From Porphyrobacter sp. (GTDB taxonomy: Bacteria > Pseudomonadota > Alphaproteobacteria > Sphingomonadales > Sphingomonadaceae), in NCBI GenBank assembly GCA_017744315.1, contig JAGIBN010000011.1:1-64000 (forward strand): a stretch of 64,000 nucleotides of DNA. The letters are read 5' to 3'. Below are positions 9,517 to 19,754 of the stretch, in pieces. Positions within the stretch are counted from its first letter, which is position 1. Every line of letters begins with the position of its first letter. Below the pieces are notes generated by a model. That model had not been told where the DNA came from. It searched no databases and was given only the letters and a program-made list of their open reading frames with translations. The position numbers were made by a program, and so were the translations under genes.

Positions 9517-9621
9517 AAGCCCCTCCCTTTCCTGATCGCAGCCCCGCCTTCGGCTAGTTGAGCGCGGAGCCTCTCACCACCCTAGCGCAAAGCACGGTTT
9601 CGGTGTAGGGGCCCGGCCATC

Positions 9622-11013
<1,392 letters not shown>

Positions 11014-11032
11014 TCTCCCGCGCGGCCAGCGG

Positions 11033-11938
11033 TCACCGCAAGTTCGCCGCGAGGAAGTCCACGAAGACCCTGATGCGCGCCGGTATCGACGGGCCGCCGA
11101 CGAACACCGCGTGGATAAGCTCGACATCGCCGGGATTGAATTCCTCCAGCACGCGGACAAGCTCGCCGCGGCCTAGCTCCTCGATGACGCTGAAGCAGCC
11201 GACCCGCGCAAGGCCGACCCCGGCCGCCGCCAGCTGGCCGAGGGTCTCGCCATTGTTCGCTTCGATATTGCCTTTGACCGACAAGGCCAGGTCTCGCCCG
11301 TCGATGCGGAATGGCCATACCGGCTCGACGCGGCGGAAGTTGAAGTTGAGGCAGTTGTGTCCGTGCAGATCGTCCGGGACCCGCGGTGTGCCATGTCGAG
11401 CGAGATAATCCGGCGATGCGATAATAACCCGGCGGTTCTCTCCAAGCTTGCGGGCTGTCAGCGCGCTGTCGGCAAGCGGACCGAAACGGATCGCCACGTC
11501 CGCCTCCCCAGCCGCCACGTTCACCAGCGTATCGGTCAGCGCAATGTCGATGAGGATGTGTGGGTAGAGCGAGGCGAACTGGCCCAGGAGCGGCACGACA
11601 CATAACCGGCCGTGCGAAAGCGCTGCGCTGATCCGCAGCCGCCCTCGCGGCGACCCTTGGTCCGCGATCTGCTGCTCGGCGTCGTTGAGATCGGCGAGGA
11701 TGCGCCGCGCGGCCTGCAGATAGGCCTGCCCTTCCGCCGTGAGCGAAAGCGCCCTTGTCGAGCGCAGCAGGAGCCGGACGCCGAGCCGTGCCTCGATCCG
11801 ATCGATGGCCCGGCTGACGGCAGAAGGGCTCATCTCGAACAAGCGGCCCGCGCCCGAGAAGCTGCCTTGCTCGACCACCGCCGCGAACAACGCCAGGGCG
11901 CGCGCCCGATCCGATCCACCAGCCAGCTTTGCATCCAT
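11033..11938 (-). CDS. LysR-family transcriptional regulator
   Basis: A 301-residue LTTR. The N-terminal winged helix-turn-helix reads FAAVVEQGSFSGAGRLFEMS then SAVSRAIDRIEARLGVRLLL, and the TRALSLTAEGQAYLQ loop is standard. The C-terminal periplasmic-binding-like domain resembles the CrgA/AaeR-type subgroup with LRISAALSHGR and a SPDYLARHG motif. The ATG at 11938 is preferred; 18 upstream codons to 11992 are unlike LTTRs. It is divergent from an aldo/keto reductase gene with 84 bases between, the usual arrangement for an LTTR controlling its neighbour. I could not fix a clear T-N11-A site in the gap. Confidence 0.92.
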   Translation of the reverse strand: MDAKLAGGSDRARALALFAAVVEQGSFSGAGRLFEMSPSAVSRAIDRIEARLGVRLLLRSTRALSLTAEGQAYLQAARRILADLNDAEQQIADQGSPRGRLRISAALSHGRLCVVPLLGQFASLYPHILIDIALTDTLVNVAAGEADVAIRFGPLADSALTARKLGENRRVIIASPDYLARHGTPRVPDDLHGHNCLNFNFRRVEPVWPFRIDGRDLALSVKGNIEANNGETLGQLAAAGVGLARVGCFSVIEELGRGELVRVLEEFNPGDVELIHAVFVGGPSIPARIRVFVDFLAANLR

Positions 11939-12022
11939 CGCAAAAATCCTTCGCGTCCGGGGCTGGTAGTCTGCCGCACAGCTCGTGTCCATTTATGCGC
12001 CGCAGTTAGAAAAAGGTGACTT

Positions 12023-13057
12023 ATGGAATATCGGCAACTTGGAGCTTCCGGCCTGCGCGTTCCGGCGCTGAGCTTCGGCACAGGCACCTTTGGCGGCAAG
12101 GGTCCGCTGTTCAGCGCCTGGGGCCAAAGCGACGCGATTGAAGCGCGGCGACTGATCGACATTTGCCTCGAAGCCGGAGTGACCTTGTTCGATACGGCGG
12201 ACGTCTATTCGAACGGCGCCTCCGAAGAAGTTCTGGGCGAAGCGATCCGCGGACGCCGTGGTGAGGTGCTGATTTCCACCAAGACCGGCCTGCCGATGGG
12301 TGACGGACCGCAGGATTGGGGCGCCTCGCGGGCGCGCCTGCTGCGCGCCGTCGACGCTTCGCTGAGCCGCTTGGGCACAGACTATATCGATGTGCTTCAG
12401 CTTCATGCCTTCGACGCCCATACACCGGTGGAAGAGCTGATGAGCACGCTCGACCAGCTGATCGCCGCGGGCAAGGTCCGCTACGCCGGGGTTTCCAACT
12501 ATCCCGGCTGGCAGCTGATGAAGGCCCAGGCCGCTGCCGAACGCCACGGCTGGCAGCGTCTCGTTGCTCACCAGGTCTACTATTCGCTGATCGGCCGCGC
12601 TTACGAGGCCGACCTGATGCCGCTGGCAGCCGATCAGGGGATCGGCGCGCTCGTGTGGAGCCCGCTCGGCTGGGGCCGCCTGACCGGCAAGATCGGGCGC
12701 AATCGCCCCATTCCGGAAAACAGCCGCCTGCACGAAACCGAACAGTTCGCACCGCCTGTCGAAACCGAGCTGCTCTATCGCGTTATAGACGCGCTCGAGG
12801 GCATCGCGGCCGAGACCGGGAAGACCGTGCCGCAGATCGCCATCAACTGGCTGCTCCAGCGCCCGACCGTGTCCTCCGTCATCATCGGCGCCCGCGACGA
12901 GGTCCAGCTTCGGCAGAACCTCGGTGCCGTTGGTTGGTCTCTTACACCCGAGCAAGTGGCCACGCTCGACGCGGCCAGCGACGTGCTCCCTCCCTACCCG
13001 CATACGCCCTATCGCCAGCAAGAGGGCTTTGCCCGGCTGAACCCGGCTCTGGTTTGA
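12023..13057 (+). CDS. Aldo/keto reductase
   Basis: A 344-residue NAD(P)H-dependent oxidoreductase of the AKR superfamily with the (beta/alpha)8 barrel. The catalytic tetrad is visible: Asp and Tyr in FDTADVYSNGASEE, Lys in LISTKTG and His in LQLHAFD. The closing segment SSVIIGARDEVQLRQNLGA is the NADPH-phosphate binding region common in AKRs. Its substrate cannot be read. It is divergent from the LysR gene and 10 bases upstream of an MFS exporter, so a regulator/reductase/efflux trio acting on a toxic carbonyl is a reasonable guess. Confidence 0.93.
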   Translation: MEYRQLGASGLRVPALSFGTGTFGGKGPLFSAWGQSDAIEARRLIDICLEAGVTLFDTADVYSNGASEEVLGEAIRGRRGEVLISTKTGLPMGDGPQDWGASRARLLRAVDASLSRLGTDYIDVLQLHAFDAHTPVEELMSTLDQLIAAGKVRYAGVSNYPGWQLMKAQAAAERHGWQRLVAHQVYYSLIGRAYEADLMPLAADQGIGALVWSPLGWGRLTGKIGRNRPIPENSRLHETEQFAPPVETELLYRVIDALEGIAAETGKTVPQIAINWLLQRPTVSSVIIGARDEVQLRQNLGAVGWSLTPEQVATLDAASDVLPPYPHTPYRQQEGFARLNPALV

Positions 13058-13067
13058 GACTGGGCAG

Positions 13068-14246
13068 ATGAAGCTCAACTCCGGACTTATCGCCCTCTCG
13101 GTGGGCGCCTTCGGCATCGGCGTGACTGAGTTCGCGCCGATGGGGCTGCTGCCGGTCATCGCCAAGGACCTCGGAGTTTCGATCCCGGCCGCCGGGCTAC
13201 TGATCAGCGCCTATGCCCTGGGCGTGATGATCGGCGCACCGCTGATGACGCTGAGCACAGGCCGAGTGCCGCGCAGGACCCTGCTGATCGGCCTTGCCGC
13301 CATCTTCACCCTGGGCAACGCGCTGTCCGCGGTGTCGCACAGCTATGGGCTGCTGCTGGCTGCCCGCATCCTCACCTCGTTCAACCACGGGGCGTTCTTC
13401 GGCGTCGGCTCGATCGTGGCCGCAAGCCTGGTGCCGCCTCACCGCCAGGCGGGGGCCGTTGCGGCGATGTTCATGGGGCTGACGATCGCCAACGTGGTCG
13501 GCGTACCGCTAGCAACCTGGGCCGGCGAAAGCCTCGGTTGGCGCACGTCGTTCTGGGGCATTGCCGGCCTTGGCGTTGTGACCATGCTCTCGCTGCGCTT
13601 TACGTTGCCAGATCTGCCGGCGCCCAAAGGCACCAACGCCATGGCAGAGCTGCGGGTACTGACGCGCGGCAAAGTGCTCGGCGCGCTGGCCCTGACGGTG
13701 GTTGGATCGAGCGCTATGTTCACGGTCTTCACCTACATCGTGCCGATCCTGCGCGAGGAGACTCACGCTTCGCTTGGCTTCGTAACTGCCATGCTCGTGA
13801 CCTATGGCGTCGGCCTCACTGTAGGCAATTGGCTCGGCGGCAAGTTCGCCGATCGCTCGGTCGACCGTACGCTTATCGTCACTCTGGCTTCGCTCTCCGC
13901 CATCCTGATCGCCTTCGCGTTGCTCATGCCGCAAGCCGGACCGACGGCCGTGCTGATCTTCCTGTGGGGCGTGGCGAGCTTCGCACTGGTTCCCCCGTTG
14001 CAGGTGCAGGTGATGAGCGCCGCCGCAGATGCGCCTAACCTCGCCTCCTCGGTCAATATCGGCGCCTTCAACCTCGGCAATGCCATCGGCGCTGCGCTCG
14101 GCGGAGGGGTCATTGCGGCGGGGCTTGGCTATCCAGCCGTCGCACTGGCGGGAGCGGCGACCTCGGCGCTGGGATTGGTGGGTGTGCTGGTCACTAATCG
14201 GCGACCTAAGGTAGCTGTGGGGCCGGAACTCTGCGGCTCAACGTGA
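13068..14246 (+). CDS. MFS efflux transporter, DHA1 (AraJ/YdhP-like)
   Basis: A 392-residue protein with 12 predicted membrane helices. FGIGVTEFAPMGLLPVIAKD at residues about 15-34 is the characteristic first helix of the AraJ/YdhP/SotB-like DHA1 drug and sugar exporters, and GRVPRRTLLIG after helix 2 is the MFS motif A. Located 10 bases after the aldo/keto reductase with a GGGCAG element before the ATG, so the pair is probably one transcript under the LysR regulator. The transcription unit ends at a strong palindrome at 14253-14282. Export of small toxic organics is inferred from family only. Confidence 0.9.
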   Translation: MKLNSGLIALSVGAFGIGVTEFAPMGLLPVIAKDLGVSIPAAGLLISAYALGVMIGAPLMTLSTGRVPRRTLLIGLAAIFTLGNALSAVSHSYGLLLAARILTSFNHGAFFGVGSIVAASLVPPHRQAGAVAAMFMGLTIANVVGVPLATWAGESLGWRTSFWGIAGLGVVTMLSLRFTLPDLPAPKGTNAMAELRVLTRGKVLGALALTVVGSSAMFTVFTYIVPILREETHASLGFVTAMLVTYGVGLTVGNWLGGKFADRSVDRTLIVTLASLSAILIAFALLMPQAGPTAVLIFLWGVASFALVPPLQVQVMSAAADAPNLASSVNIGAFNLGNAIGAALGGGVIAAGLGYPAVALAGAATSALGLVGVLVTNRRPKVAVGPELCGST

Positions 14247-14252
14247 GGCAAC

Positions 14253-14282
14253 ATGAGGAGGGGATGCGCATCCCCTCCTCAT
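14253..14282. terminator. Perfect 30-base palindrome, bidirectional terminator
   Basis: Two 15-base arms, ATGAGGAGGGGATGC and GCATCCCCTCCTCAT, are exact reverse complements with no loop bases in between. It sits 7 bases after the MFS stop codon and 28 bases before the stop of the convergent minus-strand gene, the expected place for a shared terminator. The T-run after the stem is poor (TTCGG), so it may work mainly as a 3' stabiliser or be assisted by Rho. Confidence 0.7.
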
Positions 14283-14309
14283 TTCGGTAAATCCGAGCGG
14301 ATGGCGATG

Positions 14310-14771
14310 TTAACCTGCTGCCTGCAGGAAAGTCCGCCAGGCGTCACGCAACCGCTGCCGCGATGGAGCGTCAGTCGATTTCGGGAAGCAAATCGTAAGG
14401 TCGCCGTCATCGCCTTCGCAACGCCAGATCCCGCGATCGAGCTCTATGACATCCGATGGTATGGCACTTACGATCCTGCCACCCCGCAACCCCAACAACA
14501 GATCGGGAGAAGGGGAGCCATCCACAAAAGCAGCGCAGAGTTGATCGAACGGCAAGCTGCCTTGTTCAGGCTCATGACAGTCCTCGGCCGGGTTCGGAAT
14601 CAGGCTTTGGAATAGCGCGCGGCCCGCGGGTGTGTTCGTATCGAAGCTCGCAGACGCATGCGGCGCAGTGCGGCGGGGCGTCAGGGCCATTCCGCTACCA
14701 CAAGAGAGCGCCAACACGAGCGCAATAGCGAAGCCCGTCCGATGCCGGGCAGGCCACCAAGAAATAGACAT
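14310..14771 (-). CDS. Exported protein of unknown function
   Basis: A 153-residue protein that I do not recognise. Residues 1-29 look like a Sec signal peptide (RHRTGFAIALVLALSCGSGMA), with cleavage likely after GMA. Four cysteines remain in the mature part (DCHEP, QLCAAF, WRCEGD, TICFPK), which would suit two disulphides in the periplasm. It ends convergent with the MFS gene and lies downstream of another exported protein on the same strand (14834-15451), 62 bases away, so the two may be co-transcribed. Confidence 0.6.
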   Translation of the reverse strand: MSISWWPARHRTGFAIALVLALSCGSGMALTPRRTAPHASASFDTNTPAGRALFQSLIPNPAEDCHEPEQGSLPFDQLCAAFVDGSPSPDLLLGLRGGRIVSAIPSDVIELDRGIWRCEGDDGDLTICFPKSTDAPSRQRLRDAWRTFLQAAG

Positions 14772-14833
14772 GTCAAAAATTCCCTTTGAATTCAGATTCA
14801 GCTCTGCCGCGGCCCGACTGGACTACCGAACAA

Positions 14834-15451
14834 TCAGCCCGGAATGGCTCCGATCGGGAAGTCACCGAGCGAGTCCTCAATCTCATCCGCTTCGTTGAAG
14901 CATGGGAGGTAAAGCGTGATGGCCTTCTCGCCATCTGCATACCAGTCAGCCCCTTGGACATCGGGGATGACACCCGACGAATAGCAAACCGCCGCCTTGC
15001 TACCGTCCATGGCGATCAGGATTCCCCAGTTCTCATCGCTGCCGGGTCCCGCAAACGCTCTGGAATAGAGGCGATCGTTCCCAACTTTGATGATGGGAGA
15101 AAACGTTGCCCGGGTGACGTACATCTGGTCCCGCACCTCACCCGGAGGAACCGCCGCATTGATTGCGGCGCGCACCAGCGGATGGTCGAGGAAGCGAACG
15201 CCCTGCACCTTGTCGAAGTTATATTTGCCCACATAGGCGCTGAGCGGCGGGGCTGCCTTGCGGGCAGGAGCCGCTGCGGCAACGGGCGCGGCGGACGAGA
15301 ACGAGGATGGCGTAGAATTTTGCGCTGGCGCCGTAATCGCAGCCACCGAAGAATCTGCCGGCTTCGACACCAAGTAGGCCGTCGCGCCGGCCGTGACTGC
15401 GACGAGTGCTAAAGCCGAAGCGCCCAAGGCAACAAGGCTGGAAGTACGCAT
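14834..15451 (-). CDS. Membrane-anchored exported protein of unknown function
   Basis: A 205-residue protein not recognised. It begins MRTSSLVALGASALALVAVTA, a signal anchor or signal peptide, followed by a Ser/Ala/Pro-rich linker to about residue 75 and then a compact globular part with VGKYNFDKVQGVRFLDHPLV, SPIIKVGNDRLYSRAFAGPG and a C-terminal YLPCFNEADEIEDSL. The globular part probably sits in the periplasm. I chose the ATG at 15451; the frame is open for 67 codons further, but they are not protein-like. It may be transcribed with the exported protein downstream. Confidence 0.6.
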   Translation of the reverse strand: MRTSSLVALGASALALVAVTAGATAYLVSKPADSSVAAITAPAQNSTPSSFSSAAPVAAAAPARKAAPPLSAYVGKYNFDKVQGVRFLDHPLVRAAINAAVPPGEVRDQMYVTRATFSPIIKVGNDRLYSRAFAGPGSDENWGILIAMDGSKAAVCYSSGVIPDVQGADWYADGEKAITLYLPCFNEADEIEDSLGDFPIGAIPG

Positions 15452-15769
15452 AAGACACCTGTCTAAAGGATAAGCCGAGACGGCCAGCCGATGCCGCAGG
15501 CACCAGTAGTTGCAGCATCTGAGGGAGCGCTCGCTCGGCGCAAATAGGTAGTTTCCGAAGGCCCGGGGCATTTCCCCGTCCTCCTCCTCCGCACTGCTAT
15601 CGTCCGCCGACGCGAGCGAACGACAGCCCCGCGTGCAGTGCAAGAAAGTCACATAATTCTCACGCTCGTTATAATTCCGCGATTCCGTGATTGATAATGC
15701 AACTGGTTCTCATTAGTGGCGCACCGCAAGGGGCCCGGCATCAAGCAGGGCCGGGTCAATGAGGTCTCC
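15452..15769. other. Divergent intergenic region before TonB receptor
   Basis: These 318 bases separate two divergent genes. I see no additional gene or RNA fold. The right part is AT-richer than the surroundings and holds the Fur-like box at 15692-15715. A short hairpin, CGGGG-CATTT-CCCCG, lies near 15564-15578; its role is unclear. Confidence 0.5.
15692..15715 (+). promoter_or_regulatory. Fur-like box upstream of TonB receptor
   Basis: The sequence TGATAATGCAACTGGTTCTC followed by ATTA matches the AT-rich GATAAT...ATTATC style of Fur sites at both ends and is the only such stretch in the gap. It lies 55-78 bases before the receptor ATG, in promoter position, and the 5' TTGATAAT is also found in the box before the other siderophore-type receptor at 27393-27411. 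Iron repression of the 15770-19754 operon is inferred. Confidence 0.55.
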
Positions 15770-17863
15770 ATGCGTATCGCCCGAGTGCTGCTGCTTTCCG
15801 CCACCATGCTGTCCGCCATTCCGGCGTTCGCCCAGGACGATGCCCAGGGCGGCGGAGACGACGAAGACCGCATCCTGGTCACGGCCGATTACCTGCGCAG
15901 CGGAACTTCGACCAAGACCGACACCCCTGCGATCCAGGTTCCCCAGCCGGTCACGGTCATTTCCAGCGAGCTGTTCAACGCCCAGGGCGCGGTCTCGATC
16001 AGCGACACGCTGAACTACGTCGCCGGCGTCCAGGCCAACCCCTATGGCCCGGACAGCCGCGTCGACGGCGCGATCATCCGCGGCGTCAACGCCATGCAGT
16101 TCCGCGACGGCATGCGCGACATCTTCAGCTACTACGCCAGCATCCGTTCGGACCCGTACAACTTCGACAGCGTGCAAGTCCTGCGCGGCCCCTCCTCGGT
16201 GCTGTTCGGCGCCGGTTCGACGGGCGGCATCATCAACATGAACTCGAAGCTGCCGGAGTTCACGGAATCGGGTGAAGTCCTGGTCCGCTACGGCTCGTTC
16301 GACCGCCTGGAAGCCATGGCCGACTACACCGGCCCGATCAGCGACGACGTGGCCTTCCGCGTGGTGGCCCGCGCACGCGACGCCGGGACCCAGACCGACT
16401 ACGTGCCCGACGACCGCGTGCTGTTCGCGCCCTCGATCACCTGGTCGCCGGACATGGACACCTCGATCACCTTCCTCGGCATGTACCAGGAAGACGATGG
16501 CGGCTCGACCGCGCAGTTCCTGCCGCTGGTGGGCACGATCCTGCCGAACCCGAACGGCCAGCTCCCCAATGACCTGTTCATCGGCAAGCCCGGCTGGGAT
16601 CGCTACGACGGCCGCCTGCTCGAAGGCACCATCCTGGTCGAGCATCGCTTCTCCGACGCGTTCAAGATCAACTCGCGCGCCCGCTACATCGACAGCGACC
16701 TGACCTACTTCACGCACTATCCGGACAGCTATTCGAACCCGACCAACCCGTTCGTCGACGCGGACCAGCGGATCATCGGCCTCTATTCGGACGGCAGTGT
16801 CGCGCGGATGGAGATCTTCACCACCGACAACAACGCCCAGTTCAATTTCAACACCGGCAGCGAGATCGAGCATCTCACCCTCGTCGGTGTGGACTTCAGC
16901 TGGAACCACGTGCGCAAGGTTGGCGGTTACGGATACGAGTACATCGATATCTATGACATCGACTACGACGCCATCTCCGACCACAACGGTGGCATGCCGC
17001 AGCCTTCGGGTCCGGCCGAAGATGTCGAGCAGCAGCAGATCGGCTTCTACCTGCAGGACCAGATCCGCCTGTGGGACCGTGTCTCGGTGGTACTTGGCGG
17101 GCGTTATGATGACGTCTGGTCGACCACCTTCAGCGGGCCGCGGGTGAAGGACAACGCCCTGACGCTCCGTGCCGGGATCATCGGCGACGTGATCAAGGGT
17201 GTCTCTCCCTTCTTCAGCTACACCGAGAGCTTCGAGCCGATCGCCGGCACTGCCAGCAACGGAGAGGCCTTCATCCCGCAGCGTGGCAAGCAGTTCGAGC
17301 TCGGTGTGAAGCTGCAGCCGAACGAAGCCAGCATGATCACGCTGACGGCCTATCACATCAAGGAAACCAACCGCCCGATCTCGGACGACAGCACTGCCGA
17401 TCCGTTCGACCAGATCCAGGCCGGCGAGATGACCTCGAAGGGCTTCGAGTTTGAAGCGACCACGGTTCTGCCGGGCAAGTTCCAGGTGATCGCCAACTAC
17501 AGCTACAACGACGCTACGCTCGACGGCAGCAACGTGCAGCTCGACGATGTGCCGAAGCACAACGCCTCGCTGTGGCTCTCGCGTCCGTTCGACCTGACCG
17601 AGGATGCGACCCTGACGCTGGGCGGCGGTGCGCGTTACCAGGGCGCTCACACTTCGTACGGGTTCGCCTTCCCCGACGGTATCCGCACCCCGGACAACCT
17701 GTTGTTCGACGCCTACGCCTCGATCGACTGGCAGAAGTGGAGCTTCTCGCTCAACGCCACCAACCTGACCGGCAAGGACTACTATTCGGCCTGCCTGGCG
17801 CGTGGTGACTGCTTCGTGGGTGCGGCACGCAACGTGTTCGCGACCGTGGGTTACCACTTCTGA
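15770..17863 (+). CDS. TonB-dependent siderophore receptor
   Basis: Outer-membrane gated barrel that imports a ferric siderophore with energy from TonB-ExbBD. The 697-residue protein has a signal peptide ending PAFAQ, a TonB box region (DRILVTADYL), a plug domain (PQPVTVISSELFNAQGA to RGPSSVLFGAGSTGGIINM, residues about 45-170) and a 22-strand barrel ending in the terminal aromatic FATVGYHF. The plug spacing and the QVLRGPSSVLFG block place it with FhuA/FpvA-type siderophore receptors. The ATG at 15770 follows the Fur-like box; 18 upstream codons are unlike a signal peptide. Its stop overlaps the next gene by one base. Confidence 0.93.
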   Translation: MRIARVLLLSATMLSAIPAFAQDDAQGGGDDEDRILVTADYLRSGTSTKTDTPAIQVPQPVTVISSELFNAQGAVSISDTLNYVAGVQANPYGPDSRVDGAIIRGVNAMQFRDGMRDIFSYYASIRSDPYNFDSVQVLRGPSSVLFGAGSTGGIINMNSKLPEFTESGEVLVRYGSFDRLEAMADYTGPISDDVAFRVVARARDAGTQTDYVPDDRVLFAPSITWSPDMDTSITFLGMYQEDDGGSTAQFLPLVGTILPNPNGQLPNDLFIGKPGWDRYDGRLLEGTILVEHRFSDAFKINSRARYIDSDLTYFTHYPDSYSNPTNPFVDADQRIIGLYSDGSVARMEIFTTDNNAQFNFNTGSEIEHLTLVGVDFSWNHVRKVGGYGYEYIDIYDIDYDAISDHNGGMPQPSGPAEDVEQQQIGFYLQDQIRLWDRVSVVLGGRYDDVWSTTFSGPRVKDNALTLRAGIIGDVIKGVSPFFSYTESFEPIAGTASNGEAFIPQRGKQFELGVKLQPNEASMITLTAYHIKETNRPISDDSTADPFDQIQAGEMTSKGFEFEATTVLPGKFQVIANYSYNDATLDGSNVQLDDVPKHNASLWLSRPFDLTEDATLTLGGGARYQGAHTSYGFAFPDGIRTPDNLLFDAYASIDWQKWSFSLNATNLTGKDYYSACLARGDCFVGAARNVFATVGYHF

Positions 17864-18444
17864 TGGGGGGAGCTTCGCCGATGCTGTGGCTGTCAGTCGC
17901 ACTCGGCGTGGCTGGCGTCGGGGCGCTCCGCTACGCGTGGTCGCTGCCCCGACGCTCTCCCATCGCGAATGGAGCCGGGTGGGCCCTGCTAGGGCTCGCC
18001 GTGATCCTCGCTGCGGTGTCCGACGGCGCCTGGGGCGTATCGGTCGCCGCGCTCGCAGCGATGCTGACGGCCTTCGCCGCCCTGACCGTGGCGGGCGCTC
18101 GTTCGCCCAGCAAGCAGGGCAATGCCTCCAACCGGCGCGTGGGCATGTTGCCGGAAAGTGGTGAGCCCAAGCGGATCGGCCGCCGCGTCACGACCTTCCT
18201 GCTGCTGATCGTGGCCGGCTTCGCCGTCTCAGTCGGTCTAGGGCTCGCCGTGCGCGGCCTCGGCACCGTGCTGGGCTGGAGCGAGTCCAACGCCAACGTC
18301 CTCGCGCTGTACTCGGTGCCGGTCACGTGGTCGGTGCTGGTCACGGTGATGCTTATGCAACAAAGTCGCCGTAGCCAGGTCCTGACCTTGCTGGCCTGCT
18401 GCGTCCCCGTGTTGCCCGTGCTCTTGAGTGGAGTCATCCAATGA
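17863..18444 (+). CDS. Small integral membrane protein of iron-uptake operon (possible DUF3325-DUF3649 fusion)
   Basis: A 193-residue membrane protein with about three helices in each half, separated by a polar linker (residues about 83-106, SPSKQGNASNRRVG). The N-terminal half resembles the DUF3325 proteins and the C-terminal half (RRVTTFLLLIVAGFAVSVGL onward) the DUF3649 proteins that lie next to siderophore receptors and PepSY genes in other proteobacteria; here both seem joined in one chain. I base this on size, hydrophobicity and context rather than a database match. TGATG overlap with the receptor upstream and ATGA overlap with the PepSY gene downstream show translational coupling. Confidence 0.65.
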   Translation: MGGASPMLWLSVALGVAGVGALRYAWSLPRRSPIANGAGWALLGLAVILAAVSDGAWGVSVAALAAMLTAFAALTVAGARSPSKQGNASNRRVGMLPESGEPKRIGRRVTTFLLLIVAGFAVSVGLGLAVRGLGTVLGWSESNANVLALYSVPVTWSVLVTVMLMQQSRRSQVLTLLACCVPVLPVLLSGVIQ

Positions 18445-19754
18445 CCGTGGCGCCCGAAACCTCGACCGTGAAACGCGCGCTCTCCGCCCATGCCGCGATC
18501 GGCTTACTGGCCGGAGCGCTGCTCTACCTCGTGTGCCTCAGTGGCAGCCTGCTGGTGTTCTACGAGGAATGGCAGCGCGTCGAAACGCCGGCCGCCCCGC
18601 AGATGACCACGATCTCTCCCGAGGCCGTCCAGCGCGGCATGGAAGCGATGATGGCGCGCGAGGCGGGCAAGACCCCCACGACCCACTTCTACGTCGACAT
18701 GCCGCTTGAAGAGTTGCCGACTGCCCGGGTCATCACCGACACCGAAGCGTTCCACATCGACTCCCAGGGCCAGCTCGTCGGCACTGAGGACATCGAGTGG
18801 TCGAACTTCCTTTACGCCCTGCACTACACGCTCAACATCACCGCCGCGAACGGCCTGCTCGGGATCACCCTGGTCGGCATCCTCGGCATGTTGATGCTGG
18901 CGCTCGCGATCACCGGCGTGGTTGCCCATCCCAAGATCTTCCGCGACGCCTTCCGGCTACGCACCCGCCACAGTGGCGGAGTGGCGATGGCCGATTGGCA
19001 CAACCGCCTGAGCGTCTGGACCCTGCCCTTCGGCATCGCGCTGTCGCTGACCGGGGCGGTCATCGGGCTCAGCTCGATCAGCGCCTATGCCGCCGCCGCG
19101 GTGTTCTACAAGGGCGACGTCGAGGCGATGTACGCGACGATCTTCGGCGAGGAAGGCGAGCCCAACGAAGCCAAGGCGCCCCTGCCCGACGTCGTCAAGC
19201 CGCTGCGCTACATGGCGGCGAACTATCCCGACGTCCGCATCACTTACGTCACCGTTCACGAGCCCGGAACCGCGGGCCAGCAGATCCAGATCGTCGGCGA
19301 GCATCCCCGCCGGCTGATCTTCGGCGAGTATTACATGTTCGACGCCAAGGGCAATTTCACCGGCACCGCCGGCCTGTCCGACGGCGAGCTCGGCAGCCAG
19401 GCCGCGGCCTCGAACTACAGCCTCCACTTCGGCAACTATGGCGGCCTGACGGTCAAGATCATCTACGCGCTGCTCGGCCTCGCCCTGACCGCCGTAGTCG
19501 CGACCGGCAGCTACATCTGGCTCGGCAAGCGCCGGCGCCGGGGGATAGTCGAGCCGCGGCTTCATGCCGCATGGAGCGCGGTGGTCTGGGGCTCGCCGCT
19601 GATGCTGGCGCTCACGCTGGTCGCGCGCTTCACCATCGGCCACGAGGCGCCGTTCGTCGCGATCTTCTGGATCGGCCTCGCGATCCTGATCGTCGCCGCG
19701 CTTATCGCGCCGAGCCGGCTCCCCCGCGCTTTACGCCTGCAGCCGGCCGCCTGA
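18441..19754 (+). CDS. PepSY-associated membrane protein, FoxB/PiuB-like
   Basis: A 437-residue inner-membrane protein of the PepSY_TM family. An N-terminal helix with HAAIGLLAGALLYLVCLSGSLLVF is followed by a periplasmic PepSY region, a pair of central helices after LHYTLNI, the WHNRLSVWTLPFGIALSLTG block, a second periplasmic part and C-terminal helices. Conserved histidines near the membrane faces (SAHA, ALHY, WHNR) suit b-type haem ligation. Members such as FoxB and PiuB act in reduction or release of iron from siderophores. Third gene of the Fur-boxed operon, so inner-membrane ferric reduction is the likely job. Its last 53 bases overlap the end of the convergent PepSY gene. Confidence 0.88.
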   Translation: MTVAPETSTVKRALSAHAAIGLLAGALLYLVCLSGSLLVFYEEWQRVETPAAPQMTTISPEAVQRGMEAMMAREAGKTPTTHFYVDMPLEELPTARVITDTEAFHIDSQGQLVGTEDIEWSNFLYALHYTLNITAANGLLGITLVGILGMLMLALAITGVVAHPKIFRDAFRLRTRHSGGVAMADWHNRLSVWTLPFGIALSLTGAVIGLSSISAYAAAAVFYKGDVEAMYATIFGEEGEPNEAKAPLPDVVKPLRYMAANYPDVRITYVTVHEPGTAGQQIQIVGEHPRRLIFGEYYMFDAKGNFTGTAGLSDGELGSQAAASNYSLHFGNYGGLTVKIIYALLGLALTAVVATGSYIWLGKRRRRGIVEPRLHAAWSAVVWGSPLMLALTLVARFTIGHEAPFVAIFWIGLAILIVAALIAPSRLPRALRLQPAA

